DNA of 64,000 nt, taken from assembly GCA_016714745.1 (NCBI GenBank), contig JADKCG010000005.1, positions 82,437 through 146,436 on the forward strand. The letters run 5' to 3'. Below are positions 1-7,594 of this stretch, one piece after another. The stretch comes from Elusimicrobiota bacterium (GTDB lineage: Bacteria > Elusimicrobiota > Elusimicrobia > FEN-1173). The notes under the pieces were generated by a model. It saw nothing but the letters and a program-made list of their open reading frames with translations. It was not told where the DNA came from and made no database searches. The position numbers and the translations under genes were made by a program. Positions within the stretch are counted from its first letter, which is position 1. Each line of letters starts with the position of its first letter.

Positions 1-145
1 CCAACCGGTTAACATCGAACCGCGTGCCATAGGCCGCCATCATTTCAATGGCGCAACAGGCCAAACCAAAAGTCAGAGGCCAAATGCTGGATTTCCGTGC
101 CCAGTCAATAAAAAAGTCGACAGTGGTCATGCTGATGTCGGCCAT
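1..145 (-). CDS. nuoB: NADH-quinone oxidoreductase subunit B, N-terminal part (runs off the window)
   Basis: Only the first 48 codons are visible, reading off the left edge. After the ATG at 145 the frame gives a start like MADISMTT, then the NuoB signature WPLTFGLACCAIEMM, which holds the first two cysteine ligands of the N2 [4Fe-4S] cluster. NuoB is the peripheral-arm subunit of complex I that passes electrons to quinone. It lies just downstream of nuoA in the same direction, as in standard nuo operons. The frame stays open upstream of this ATG without another ATG, GTG or TTG start that I could find, so the exact start is the main uncertainty. Confidence 0.85.
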   Translation of the reverse strand, partial: MADISMTTVDFFIDWARKSSIWPLTFGLACCAIEMMAAYGTRFDVNRL

Positions 146-189
146 CCCGGGAACTTTATAAATCGTCGCAGGAAGAACTTTCTCTTGAA

Positions 190-543
190 TTATTCCCATT
201 TCAATGCCCCATGACGCCAAGCGTAGATCAACCCCACAAACAAAAGGCCCACAAAAACCATCACTTCCACATACCCTTCCAGCCCCAACGTCTGAAACTG
301 AACCGCCCAAGGGAACACAAAAAGCGCTTCCACATCAAAAATCACAAAGATCAACGCGAAAACATAAAACCGGATGTTCGGAGAGACCCAGGCCCCCCCC
401 ACGGGCTCCATGCCGCATTCGTAGGCCGTGAGGTCTTTTTTAACCCCCCGCTCGCTGACCAATGCCGCCACACCCAATAAGATGGGAAAGAACACCGCCG
501 CGATCAACGCAAAAATGAGGATGTGGAAATAATCGAACGCCAT
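190..543 (-). CDS. nuoA: NADH-quinone oxidoreductase subunit A
   Basis: The 117-residue membrane subunit of complex I. It has three hydrophobic segments (about residues 5-27, 62-80 and 88-108) and the family signature YECGMEP between helices 1 and 2. The start is taken as the ATG at 543, which overlaps the menG stop as TAATG. An upstream ATG at 594 would add 17 residues of menG shadow. NuoA belongs to the proton-pumping arm next to the quinone site. The order menG-nuoA-nuoB suggests that menaquinone is the electron acceptor and that the three genes are translated together. Confidence 0.93.
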   Translation of the reverse strand: MAFDYFHILIFALIAAVFFPILLGVAALVSERGVKKDLTAYECGMEPVGGAWVSPNIRFYVFALIFVIFDVEALFVFPWAVQFQTLGLEGYVEVMVFVGLLFVGLIYAWRHGALKWE

Positions 544-1238
544 TATTTTTTCCCTATAAAAAGAGAGACAATTCCGCCCCAGAGAGGGCGGCACTCAAAA
601 CTAGAAAACCCATTGTCGAGAAAGACCCGCCCCACAACATCGGATGGCGGTAGGGCACGGATAGAATGGGACAGATACGCCCCGGGCCACTTATTTCCAA
701 ACAACCCCCGCCCGAACAAAGGCAACAATGTGCGGCTGTAGATCCCATGCCCCCAACGAATGAAGATATTCCGCGGCCGGGTGAGGTCCAAAAAAACCGC
801 CCGCCCCCCCACCTCGAGAACCCTGGAAACTTCGCGGAGGGCCGGCGCCATCACCCCGCCCACAAACAGGTTTCTTAAGACAAAGGCTGAAACGACGGAA
901 TTAAAAACCCCCGTAATAAAGGGCAACTGATTCCCATTGCCTTGCACCCAAGCCGGGAAAATCGATTCCCCCCCTGTTCGCCCAACGTCCAACATGGCCA
1001 GGCTTAAATCCAAGCCAACAACAAATGGCCGGTGGATTGAACCTTCAATAAATCGAAGAGCCAAATCCCCCGTGCCAGTGCCCAGATCAAGAACACGCCG
1101 GGCGGCGCCCACCTCGTTGACCACACACCGCCGCCACCGATCATCCAACCCCAAACTGGACCAACGGTTAAATAGCCGGTAACGCGGTGCCAGGGCAGAA
1201 AACATTTGCCCGATGGCCTCTGTGGGAACGCCGTTCAT
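543..1238 (-). CDS. menG: demethylmenaquinone/ubiquinone methyltransferase (MenG/UbiE family)
   Basis: A class I SAM-dependent methyltransferase of 231 residues. The SAM-binding motif I DLGTGTGDLAL lies near residue 50, followed by an acidic motif GLDLS and a post-motif region FVLRN and LEVGGRAVFLDL. Length and motif order match UbiE/MenG, which methylates demethylmenaquinone in the last step of menaquinone synthesis. The gene touches nuoA (TAATG overlap), which supports a respiratory-quinone role. No good Shine-Dalgarno sequence is seen before the ATG at 1238. I favour menG over ubiE from the family and context, but sequence alone cannot exclude a ubiquinone substrate. Confidence 0.85.
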   Translation of the reverse strand: MNGVPTEAIGQMFSALAPRYRLFNRWSSLGLDDRWRRCVVNEVGAARRVLDLGTGTGDLALRFIEGSIHRPFVVGLDLSLAMLDVGRTGGESIFPAWVQGNGNQLPFITGVFNSVVSAFVLRNLFVGGVMAPALREVSRVLEVGGRAVFLDLTRPRNIFIRWGHGIYSRTLLPLFGRGLFGNKWPGAYLSHSIRALPPSDVVGRVFLDNGFSSFECRPLWGGIVSLFIGKK

Positions 1239-1274
1239 GTGGTGTAGCCCGGGTTAACGGGCACTTCTAATATC

Positions 1275-1290
1275 GCCCCATAAATGGGGC
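1275..1290. repeat. short hairpin between histone and menG
   Basis: The sequence GCCCCATAAATGGGGC forms a 7-bp stem with a tiny loop in the 69-bp gap between the histone stop and the menG start. It is not followed by a T-run on the minus strand, so it is not a textbook terminator. A related string (GCCCCATAAAT, five differing bases, then AACTACAA) recurs at 26396-26419 in the spacer between the two giant genes. It could be a transcript-processing or weak termination site. Confidence 0.4.
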
Positions 1291-1307
1291 AACTACAAAA
1301 CCCAACT

Positions 1308-1490
1308 TTAGGCGAGATCTTCCACGCCCAAGGTCTTTTTCTTGCCCTCAGCGGTGACTTTCGCCACAGACGCGTTCACAAGATCTTCCACTTTCTTTGA
1401 CAAGGCGTCAATGTAGTCCCCGCCCGTCCGCAGTCCTTTCTCTTTAACCGCTTTCTTAACTTTGCTAACCACAACGAAGTTCTCAGCCAT
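1308..1490 (-). CDS. bacterial histone-fold protein (DUF1931 type)
   Basis: A 60-residue lysine-rich protein with the pattern SKVKKAVKEKG, then GDYIDALSKKVEDLV, then GKKKTLGVEDL. This is the single histone fold (three helices with KK in the first helix) found in the DUF1931 family, whose best-known member is the chromatin histone of Bdellovibrio. The start is the ATG at 1490, preceded by AAGGGG; a longer frame to 1613 would add 41 residues with no family match. It probably binds DNA as a dimer and packages the chromosome. It is not HU: the length and motifs differ. Neighbours are menG downstream and a ThiF/MoeB-like gene upstream, with no obvious functional link. Confidence 0.85.
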   Translation of the reverse strand: MAENFVVVSKVKKAVKEKGLRTGGDYIDALSKKVEDLVNASVAKVTAEGKKKTLGVEDLA

Positions 1491-1551
1491 GGGAAACCCC
1501 TTCAATGAAGTGTAGGAAGAAACCGGATTAAATGAATTTATGGGTTTGTTG

Positions 1552-2319
1552 TCAATGCAGGGCGCCTGGCTTTTCTGCACAAACCGGGCAATTTCGTCGC
1601 CGCACCACTCCACGCTCGCGGACCCGCATTTTTATAAAGTCCATCCCCCAGAACCGCCCTGACAGGGACTCTCCCTTGCCCAAAAGGACTTTAAGGGCTT
1701 CGGTGGCCATCATCGTCCCAATCGTTCCCGCAACGGACCCCATAATTCCCGCGTTGGAACAGGACTGGGCCAGCGCGGGGTCTGGGGGTTCGGGGAACAG
1801 GCACTGGTAACAGGCCGTTTTCCCTGAAAAAACCGTCATTAACTGACCTTCCCACCGAAGCACAGCGCCCCACACCAGCGGGATTTTGTGCGCCACACAG
1901 GCGGCGTTGACAGCGTAACGGGTTTCGAAATTGTCGGAACCGTCGAGGACCAGGTCACACCCGGCGAGAAGACGATCGGCATTGGCGGAGGTGAAACGTG
2001 TTTTCTTGGCCAATACTTTGACGCCCGGGTTGAGCGAGATCAGTTTTTCCCGCGCCGACAGAACTTTGGCCTTCCCCATATCCTGCGTAAAATGGAGGAT
2101 CTGCCGTTGCAAATTGGAGAGGTCCACAGCGTCGTTGTCAACAATCACCAAGGTTCCCACTCCCGCCGCCGCCAAATACAGCGCCGCCGGCGACCCCAGC
2201 CCCCCCCCGCCGACCAAAAGCACCCGCGCGCTTTTCAGCCGTTTCTGCCCTTCCCCCCCCACCTCAGGGAGAATGATCTGGCGGGAATACCGCTCGATGT
2301 CTTTGTTTTTAATTTTCAA
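1552..2319 (-). CDS. ThiF/MoeB-family E1-like adenylyltransferase (no rhodanese domain)
   Basis: This 255-residue enzyme has the E1 nucleotide-binding loop GGGGLGSPAALYLAAAG near residue 38 and the acidic site DNDAVDLSNLQRQ. Two zinc CxxC pairs are present (CYQC and CPVC). The family adenylates the C-terminal glycine of ThiS- or MoaD-like sulfur carriers. A second, longer paralogue with a rhodanese domain lies at 6437-7594, so the two may serve different carriers such as thiamine, molybdopterin or cysteine synthesis. The start is a TTG at 2319, placed by the family N-terminus (IERYSRQIILPEVG). thiF or moeB cannot be chosen from sequence alone, so no symbol is given. Confidence 0.85.
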   Translation of the reverse strand: MKIKNKDIERYSRQIILPEVGGEGQKRLKSARVLLVGGGGLGSPAALYLAAAGVGTLVIVDNDAVDLSNLQRQILHFTQDMGKAKVLSAREKLISLNPGVKVLAKKTRFTSANADRLLAGCDLVLDGSDNFETRYAVNAACVAHKIPLVWGAVLRWEGQLMTVFSGKTACYQCLFPEPPDPALAQSCSNAGIMGSVAGTIGTMMATEALKVLLGKGESLSGRFWGMDFIKMRVRERGVVRRRNCPVCAEKPGALH

Positions 2320-2332
2320 GAGGTAAACCTCA

Positions 2333-2363
2333 TTATACGTGGTTTATACAAAGTCTACGTATA
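2333..2363. promoter_or_regulatory. inverted repeat over the probable thiF/moeB promoter
   Basis: TTATACGT and ACGTATAA form an 8-bp inverted repeat separated by 15 bases, just upstream of the TTG start at 2319 and downstream of the toxin gene. Read on the minus strand, the proximal arm contains CGTATAAT, a good -10 box, with no convincing -35 box. A dimeric repressor site overlapping the promoter is the simplest reading. A terminator stem for the toxin transcript is an alternative, although no T-run follows. Confidence 0.4.
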
Positions 2364-2376
2364 AACTCAAAAAACT

Positions 2377-2808
2377 TTAGAGGGACTCTGGGATGACGTG
2401 GAAACCTTCAGCACGAGCCGCGTCACGAAGGCTGTGATCCAAACACACAAACTCGTGGTGATGCGGCTGATGACGGACCCACACCAGAGCGGCGGCCAAT
2501 TGAAGAGAATCGGCGGCCCTTAATGGGTGGAGAAAAATAGCGCGCTCGGCCGATTGCCGGAGATCTTCCCCAGAAATAATTTCGGTCCATCCTTCAACCA
2601 GTCCCTCAATCTGTTCACGAGCGCGGACCACATCGGGGGCCCGCAACAAACCATCCTTTTCACGCCGAGCCAAAGCGGAGAAACATTCCAACAACGTGCC
2701 CCACCAAACGATCATTTGTTCGTCTTGGCGAATCAAATAACGCAAAACACCGGAGCGAGGTTCGTTCACAATGAGCGGAACAATGGCAGAACTGTCCCAA
2801 AACCTCAC
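2377..2808 (-). CDS. PIN-domain toxin, VapC-like ribonuclease
   Basis: A 143-residue PIN domain. The acidic metal-binding residues sit in WDSSA near the N-terminus, LLECFSAL around residue 40, RAADSLQLAAAL around residue 98 and CLDHSLRDAA near residue 123. VapC toxins cleave tRNA or rRNA when their antitoxin is lost. The start is a GTG that overlaps the stop of the antitoxin gene (GTGA), which is typical translational coupling. The pair has its own promoter and palindromic operator at 3127-3158. The RNA target cannot be predicted from the sequence. Confidence 0.88.
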   Translation of the reverse strand: MRFWDSSAIVPLIVNEPRSGVLRYLIRQDEQMIVWWGTLLECFSALARREKDGLLRAPDVVRAREQIEGLVEGWTEIISGEDLRQSAERAIFLHPLRAADSLQLAAALVWVRHQPHHHEFVCLDHSLRDAARAEGFHVIPESL

Positions 2809-3101
2809 CGCCCCTCACTCCTTTCTTGCAGAAGGGCTGAAAGTAACTGCCCTTTGGGATCTTTCACCCGTGTCCTTCGCCAAAAATTTCGGGGCAACCG
2901 TCCGGTCCCGCGACGGATCAGACCCGCCCGTTCCAGCTCATCCAAATCGGCTTGCCCGCGGGTGGGAGAACACCGCTGAATGGGCACAATTCGGGCGATC
3001 GGTTTTCGTCTTTCTGTAACGATAAGCTCTTCCCCCGCCTTAACACGGGCCAAACACCGACTGAGAGTGGATTTTAATTGTGCCACCGCCGCTGTCGCCA
3101 T
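2805..3101 (-). CDS. Phd/YefM-type antitoxin of the PIN toxin
   Basis: A 98-residue protein whose first 45 residues match the Phd/YefM DNA-binding fold: VAQLKSTLSRCLARVKAGE, then ELIVTERRKPIARIVP. The C-terminal half is charged and lacks the fold, as expected for the flexible toxin-neutralising tail. The ATG at 3101 has a strong GGAGG six bases upstream. The gene overlaps the downstream toxin by four bases. The protein should neutralise the toxin and repress its own operon through the palindrome in the promoter. Confidence 0.85.
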   Translation of the reverse strand: MATAAVAQLKSTLSRCLARVKAGEELIVTERRKPIARIVPIQRCSPTRGQADLDELERAGLIRRGTGRLPRNFWRRTRVKDPKGQLLSALLQERSEGR

Positions 3102-3126
3102 AGGACCTCCATAAACAAGTCTATAT

Positions 3127-3158
3127 GACTATTATAGTCACTTAATAGCGATTGTCAA
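3127..3158 (-). promoter_or_regulatory. toxin-antitoxin promoter with palindromic operator
   Basis: On the minus strand TTGACA is followed after 16 bases by TATAAT, close to the sigma-70 consensus. A perfect palindrome GACTATTATAGTC (3127-3139) is centred on the -10 box, where bound antitoxin would block RNA polymerase. The antitoxin ATG lies about 26 bases downstream. This is a classical arrangement for an autoregulated toxin-antitoxin operon. Confidence 0.75.
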
Positions 3159-3166
3159 CCCTCCGT

Positions 3167-5395
3167 TTACGCGGCACATTCTCCGACGCCGATGTCGGGT
3201 TTGAAGTCGGCGGTTTCACCCCAATCGAAATAGAGGGTGGGGTTTTCGGCGTAGGGCGGGAGGATTGTGAATTCTTGAACCAATTCCTTCACGCGAGATT
3301 TGCCCACGCGGTCGAACCAGGTTTCGAAAAGTTCCGCCCCTTGTCGTTCGGTTTTATAGGCGCCGATGACCTTTTTCACAGCGTCGGGGACGCGGCGAGC
3401 GGGGAGCGCCGCGATCACTTGGCCAAACCGGGCTTCCCCCTCCTTCGTCGAACCGCCGGCCAACATCATGTAGTGAGGCACAGGGCGATCGCCAATTTTC
3501 CGATAGGTTCCGTAGAAACCGAGGCTTCCGATATGGTGTTGGCCGCAACTGTTGGTGCAACCGGAGATCTTGATATGGATACCTTCCAGGTCGACGTCGG
3601 CGGAGAGGCCGTTGGTGAACAGGCCGCCCAAGGCGATGGCCAACTCGCGGGATTTAGTGACGGCGATTTGGCAGGTGTCTGCGCCGGGGCACCGGGTGAT
3701 ATCGGACAGACGGTTTCCCCCTGCCGTGCCGAGACCCGCCTTGACCAGAGCATTGTAGAGCGTTGGCAAATGTTCGTTTCGCACCCACCGCAACAGAAAA
3801 TTCTGTTCGACCGTGGTCCGCAGACGGCCGCCGTTTAAGCGACGGGAGATTTTTGCCAGCTCGCGCATTTGACCAACGGGAATGTCCCCCAATGGGAGAA
3901 CCACCGTGGCCCAGCTGTAGCCGGATTGGCGTTGCGGGGCCGCGTTCGTGGCTTTCCAGCGGTCATACCCCGGAGCGGGCTTTTCGACGGCCACATCGCT
4001 GGGAAGCGCGGGGGCGGATTCTTCGACCACGGGGATCGTCCAATCGATGGAGCCGGCCCGGGTGGACAAAACAGCCCGACGTTCCGCCTGGAACTTCTTT
4101 CGGAACTCGTCCGCTCCCCACTTCTTGACCAAAAATTTGATTCGGGCATGAAGCTTATCTGCCCGATCGCCGAACCGATCGAAAAGGCGAACCACCGTCT
4201 CAATCGTCGGCATCAACTGGTCCGCCGGGGTAAAATCTTCCAGCCGGATCGCCACCTGGGGCGTGGCCCCCAAACCACCGCCCACATAGGTCCGAAACCC
4301 TCGGACACCATTGCGGATTTCGGCCACGAAAGCCATGTCGTGGATGGAAGTTAAAGCATAGTCCGTTGGTGTGCTTTCAAAAGCGATTTTGAATTTCCGC
4401 GGGAGGTTTTGGCTCAGGGGGTTGCGGAGGAAAAACTTAAACGCCGCGTCCGCGTAGGGGGCCACGTCGAAAACGTCTTGGGGGTGAACACCCGTATAGG
4501 GGTTGGCCGTGATGTTCCGCACAGTATTGCCACATCCTTCGCGGGGGGTCAAACCGGCCTCTGCCAATCGGCGCATGATCTTGGGAGTGTCTTCCAGGGG
4601 CACCATATGAATCTGGAGGTTTTGCCGGGTCGTGAAATGCCCGATTTTTGACGGGGCAAACATGTCTGTGACGTCCGCCATGGCTTCCAACTGTTCGGGA
4701 GTGAGTTTCCCGAACGGGACCTTGATGCGGACCATTTGTTTATCAACCTGGTTTCGAATACCGTAAATCCCGTTATTCAAACGGAACCGACGGAAATCGT
4801 CCATTTCCATTTTCCCGGCTTTTAGGGCGCGGATGTTTTCTTCGACTTGGCGAATTTCGTTTTCAACGTCATCGGGGAGGACAGTAGACATCGGAGACTC
4901 CTTGGTCACTTCAATAACCTCTTCTACGAAAGGGGCTGTTTCTTCGTCACGATACCAGGAACGGGCTTCGGCAAATTGGCCTTTCTGAACAGAAACAATG
5001 ACGTTGGACCATCCGGCCAAAAGCGGCTGGGCGGCGTCAGTGGCGCTGGGGCGGGCCGGGTGATCGGGATGGGTGTGCAGAACTCCCACCACATCCAGCC
5101 CTTCTTTCTCCGCCGCCAACACCACCCGATTGAACTCCGCGGGGTCCATCACGAACTCAAATTGGCCTTCGGTCTCGGCGCGATTTCCCAAAGTGTCCCG
5201 GGCGGTGGCCAAAACGCCGGCCCCTGCTTTCACTTTTTCCCGCAACTGGTTGATCAACGGGACAAACCGGTCCGCCTGGCGAATCCCGTCAGGAAGAAAT
5301 CGGCCCAACAGAACCCCGCATCCTTCGTAGGGATAACAGGATTCTGACCAACCCTTGAGAAATGTCAGGACTGACGAAGTCCAAACCAAACTCAC
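3167..5395 (-). CDS. JAMM/MPN peptidase domain fused to siroheme nitrite/sulfite reductase
   Basis: A 742-residue two-domain protein. Residues 1-160 form a JAMM (Mec-type) metallopeptidase: the upstream Glu is in YEGCGVLLG, and the metal motif HTHPDHPARPSATD matches HxH-x7-SxxD. Residues 170-742 are a siroheme/[4Fe-4S] reductase, with ligands in RCPGADTC and GCTNSCGQ. Sulfite reductase would supply sulfide, and Mec-type peptidases release cysteine from a sulfur-carrier adduct. Neighbouring cysM and moeZ fit this. The GTG start at 5395 overlaps the cysM stop as GTGA. An internal ATG at 4891 has AAGGAG six bases upstream, so the reductase may also be made alone, or a base error may have joined two genes. 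Confidence 0.85.
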   Translation of the reverse strand: MSLVWTSSVLTFLKGWSESCYPYEGCGVLLGRFLPDGIRQADRFVPLINQLREKVKAGAGVLATARDTLGNRAETEGQFEFVMDPAEFNRVVLAAEKEGLDVVGVLHTHPDHPARPSATDAAQPLLAGWSNVIVSVQKGQFAEARSWYRDEETAPFVEEVIEVTKESPMSTVLPDDVENEIRQVEENIRALKAGKMEMDDFRRFRLNNGIYGIRNQVDKQMVRIKVPFGKLTPEQLEAMADVTDMFAPSKIGHFTTRQNLQIHMVPLEDTPKIMRRLAEAGLTPREGCGNTVRNITANPYTGVHPQDVFDVAPYADAAFKFFLRNPLSQNLPRKFKIAFESTPTDYALTSIHDMAFVAEIRNGVRGFRTYVGGGLGATPQVAIRLEDFTPADQLMPTIETVVRLFDRFGDRADKLHARIKFLVKKWGADEFRKKFQAERRAVLSTRAGSIDWTIPVVEESAPALPSDVAVEKPAPGYDRWKATNAAPQRQSGYSWATVVLPLGDIPVGQMRELAKISRRLNGGRLRTTVEQNFLLRWVRNEHLPTLYNALVKAGLGTAGGNRLSDITRCPGADTCQIAVTKSRELAIALGGLFTNGLSADVDLEGIHIKISGCTNSCGQHHIGSLGFYGTYRKIGDRPVPHYMMLAGGSTKEGEARFGQVIAALPARRVPDAVKKVIGAYKTERQGAELFETWFDRVGKSRVKELVQEFTILPPYAENPTLYFDWGETADFKPDIGVGECAA
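4889..4903 (-). promoter_or_regulatory. internal Shine-Dalgarno and ATG before the sulfite reductase domain
   Basis: AAGGAG (minus strand, 4898-4903) is followed six bases later by an in-frame ATG at 4891, exactly at the border between the JAMM domain and the reductase domain. It looks like a start site retained after gene fusion. It could allow translation of a 574-residue free reductase. Confidence 0.6.
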
Positions 5396-6357
5396 AAATC
5401 GTGGTCCTTCATGTAGTCTTCGAAATTGTCCAACAAGTCGCCCCAATAGCGCGTGTGGAGATAGCGTTCGCCAGAGTCGGGAAGAACCGTCACAATCACC
5501 CCTTCTTTCAATCCGTTGGCCACCTCAAAAACACCGTGAACAGCGGCACCGCAAGAGTACCCCACAAGAATGCCCTCTTCCCGCGCCATGCGGCAACACA
5601 TTTCGTAGGCGTCTTCCGTGAACACTGAAATTTTCCGATCGTGAACGCGGGGATCATAAATCCCTGGAACGATGGACGTTTCCATGTGCTTCAACCCTTC
5701 CAGACCATGCAATGGCGTGGCGGGTTCCACGGCCACGATTTCAATTTTCGGGTTCAGCTCTTTTAAGCGTCGGCCCGTGCCCATCAACGTCCCGCTGGTT
5801 CCGATCCCCCCCACGAAATGGGTCACACGGCCTTCGGTTTGTTTCCAAATTTCTTCGGCGGTGGTTTTGTAATGGGCGCGCCAGTTGTTGGGGTTATTGT
5901 ATTGGTCCGGCATGTAATAGCGGCCGGGGTTCGCCTCAAACAGCCGATGGGATTCAAGCTGGGCACCGTCAGTGCCTTCCATGGGATCCGTATATATCAC
6001 CTTGGCGCCGAAAGCCTCAATTAAGCGCCCTTTAGCCGAGGCATTTTGCGGCATGACCAATTGGACCCGGATCCCCAGCGCCGCGCCGATCATAGCGTAG
6101 GCGATGCCGGTATTGCCCGAAGTGGAATCTAATAGGATTTTCTCTTTCGTCAGTTCGCCCGACGCGAGGGCCTCCACCATCATGTTCTTGGCGGGACGAT
6201 CTTTCACAGACCCGCCCGGGTTCATGAATTCCGCTTTGGCGTAGATCTCCACGCCCTCAGGGACCCACCGGGAAAGACGATCAAGTCGCAAGAGCGGCGT
6301 GTTCCCAATACGGTCGAGAAGGCCGACGCCATGACGAAGAGACCCGACGACCGACAT
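5392..6357 (-). CDS. cysM: cysteine synthase, CysK/CysM family
   Basis: A 321-residue PLP enzyme of fold type II. It has the start motif IGNTPLLRLDRL, the PLP-lysine region NPGGSVKDRPAKNM near residue 50, the phosphate loop STSGNTGIAYAM, and GGIGTSGTLMGTGRRLKE further on. It makes cysteine from O-acetyl- or O-phosphoserine and sulfide or a thiocarboxylated carrier. The chosen ATG at 6357 has GGGAGAGGGGG seven bases upstream; a longer frame to 6462 overlaps moeZ and lacks family similarity. The linkage to moeZ and a Mec-type domain resembles the actinobacterial cysM-cysO-mec system, so I prefer cysM to cysK. Confidence 0.87.
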   Translation of the reverse strand: MSVVGSLRHGVGLLDRIGNTPLLRLDRLSRWVPEGVEIYAKAEFMNPGGSVKDRPAKNMMVEALASGELTKEKILLDSTSGNTGIAYAMIGAALGIRVQLVMPQNASAKGRLIEAFGAKVIYTDPMEGTDGAQLESHRLFEANPGRYYMPDQYNNPNNWRAHYKTTAEEIWKQTEGRVTHFVGGIGTSGTLMGTGRRLKELNPKIEIVAVEPATPLHGLEGLKHMETSIVPGIYDPRVHDRKISVFTEDAYEMCCRMAREEGILVGYSCGAAVHGVFEVANGLKEGVIVTVLPDSGERYLHTRYWGDLLDNFEDYMKDHDL

Positions 6358-6436
6358 TGTCACACCCCCTCTCCCGCCCGTTCCCATACCAACACTGTCA
6401 GGCACGGGGGGAGGAAACCACGGGAGAGAAACATGA

Positions 6437-7594
6437 TCAATATTTTGGAACGGTCGGGTCAATTTCGTCGGACCAGGCTTGAATGCCGCCTTTGACGTTG
6501 GTGAGTTTCTGGAAACCCATTTTTTTTAGCACCCCAATCGCTTTGGCGCTTCGCACGCCAGACCGACAGTGAACGATGATGTCATCGGCGGTGTCCAACT
6601 CATTGGCGCGGCCCGCCACGTCGCCCAAAGGGATGAGACGCGCGCCGGGGATTTGGGCGATGTCAAATTCGCTGGGCTCTCGCACATCGAGAAGGGTGAA
6701 CTTCTCTTTTCGGTCCATGCGGGCCTTCAATTCCCTCACAGTGATTTCCCCCATGGCGGAGTTCGATTTGTCTCCGTTTTCGTTGCCACGCCCAATGCCG
6801 CAAAACTGGTCGTAATCCACCAACTCTTTAATCGTGGGGTTCTTGCCGCAAACCGGACAGAGAGGGTTGCGCCGAATTTTCAATTCGTCGAAGGTCATTT
6901 CCAAGGCGTTGAAAAGAAGCAAACGGCCAACGAGGGACCGTCCTTTCCCAATAATCAGTTTGATCGTCTCTGTGGCCTGAATGAGCCCCACCAGCCCCGG
7001 AAGGATTCCCAACACCCCCCCCTCGGCGCAGGACGGCACCTCGCCCGGGGGAGGAGGTTCTGGGTAGAGGCATCGGTAGCAGGGGCTTTCGGAGTCGTTG
7101 GGGTTGAACACGGTGGCTTGCCCGTCAAAACGAAAGATCGACGCATACACGTTGGGCTTTTTCAGAAACACACAGGTGTCGTTGGTGAGATAGCGGGTTT
7201 GGAAATTGTCTGTCCCATCCACAATAATGTCGTAGTGGCTGGCGATGTCCATGGCCACGTCGCGTTTGAAGGGGAGGTTGTAGGTCTTCACCACCACATT
7301 GGGGTTGATGTCACGAATGGCTTCCCGGGCGCTTTCCACTTTAAGTTTGCCGACGTCATCGGTGCCGTGGATCACTTGACGGTGAAGATTGGTGTGGTCC
7401 ACCACATCGAAATCCACCAAGCCCAAAGTGCCCACGCCGGCCGCGGACAGATAGAGCGCGTTGGGCGACCCTAAACCCCCGGACCCGATCAAAAGGACTT
7501 TTGCGTCCATCAACTTTTCTTGCCCTTCCACACCGACTTCAGGCATAATCAAATGCCGAGAATAACGCAACACCTGTTCCTGATTGAGTTTCAT
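6437..7594 (-). CDS. moeZ: MoeZ-like sulfurtransferase: E1-like adenylyltransferase plus rhodanese domain
   Basis: A 385-residue protein. Residues 1-260 form a ThiF/MoeB domain with nucleotide loop GSGGLGSPNALYLSAAG, DFDVVDHTNLHRQ, and zinc pairs CYRC and CPVC. Residues 280-385 form a rhodanese domain with active-site loop VHCRSGVRSAK. Proteins of this design adenylate a small sulfur carrier and then load it with sulfur from the rhodanese cysteine persulfide. The ATG overlaps the phosphatase stop (ATGA), and cysM follows after an 80-bp gap. No carrier gene (CysO/ThiS-like) lies next to it; the nearest candidate is the unusual moaD at 11766. Confidence 0.88.
   Translation of the reverse strand: MKLNQEQVLRYSRHLIMPEVGVEGQEKLMDAKVLLIGSGGLGSPNALYLSAAGVGTLGLVDFDVVDHTNLHRQVIHGTDDVGKLKVESAREAIRDINPNVVVKTYNLPFKRDVAMDIASHYDIIVDGTDNFQTRYLTNDTCVFLKKPNVYASIFRFDGQATVFNPNDSESPCYRCLYPEPPPPGEVPSCAEGGVLGILPGLVGLIQATETIKLIIGKGRSLVGRLLLFNALEMTFDELKIRRNPLCPVCGKNPTIKELVDYDQFCGIGRGNENGDKSNSAMGEITVRELKARMDRKEKFTLLDVREPSEFDIAQIPGARLIPLGDVAGRANELDTADDIIVHCRSGVRSAKAIGVLKKMGFQKLTNVKGGIQAWSDEIDPTVPKY

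Noticed and set aside
1308..1613. 101-residue version of the histone and an HU assignment
   Set aside because: The first 41 residues do not match the family and lack a ribosome site. The remaining 60 residues fit a histone fold, not HU.
3152..3838. Plus-strand open frames opposite the sulfite reductase and elsewhere (for example 6569-7474, 12592-13311, 57951-58841)
   Set aside because: They are antisense shadows of GC-rich genes, with no family motifs and no ribosome sites.
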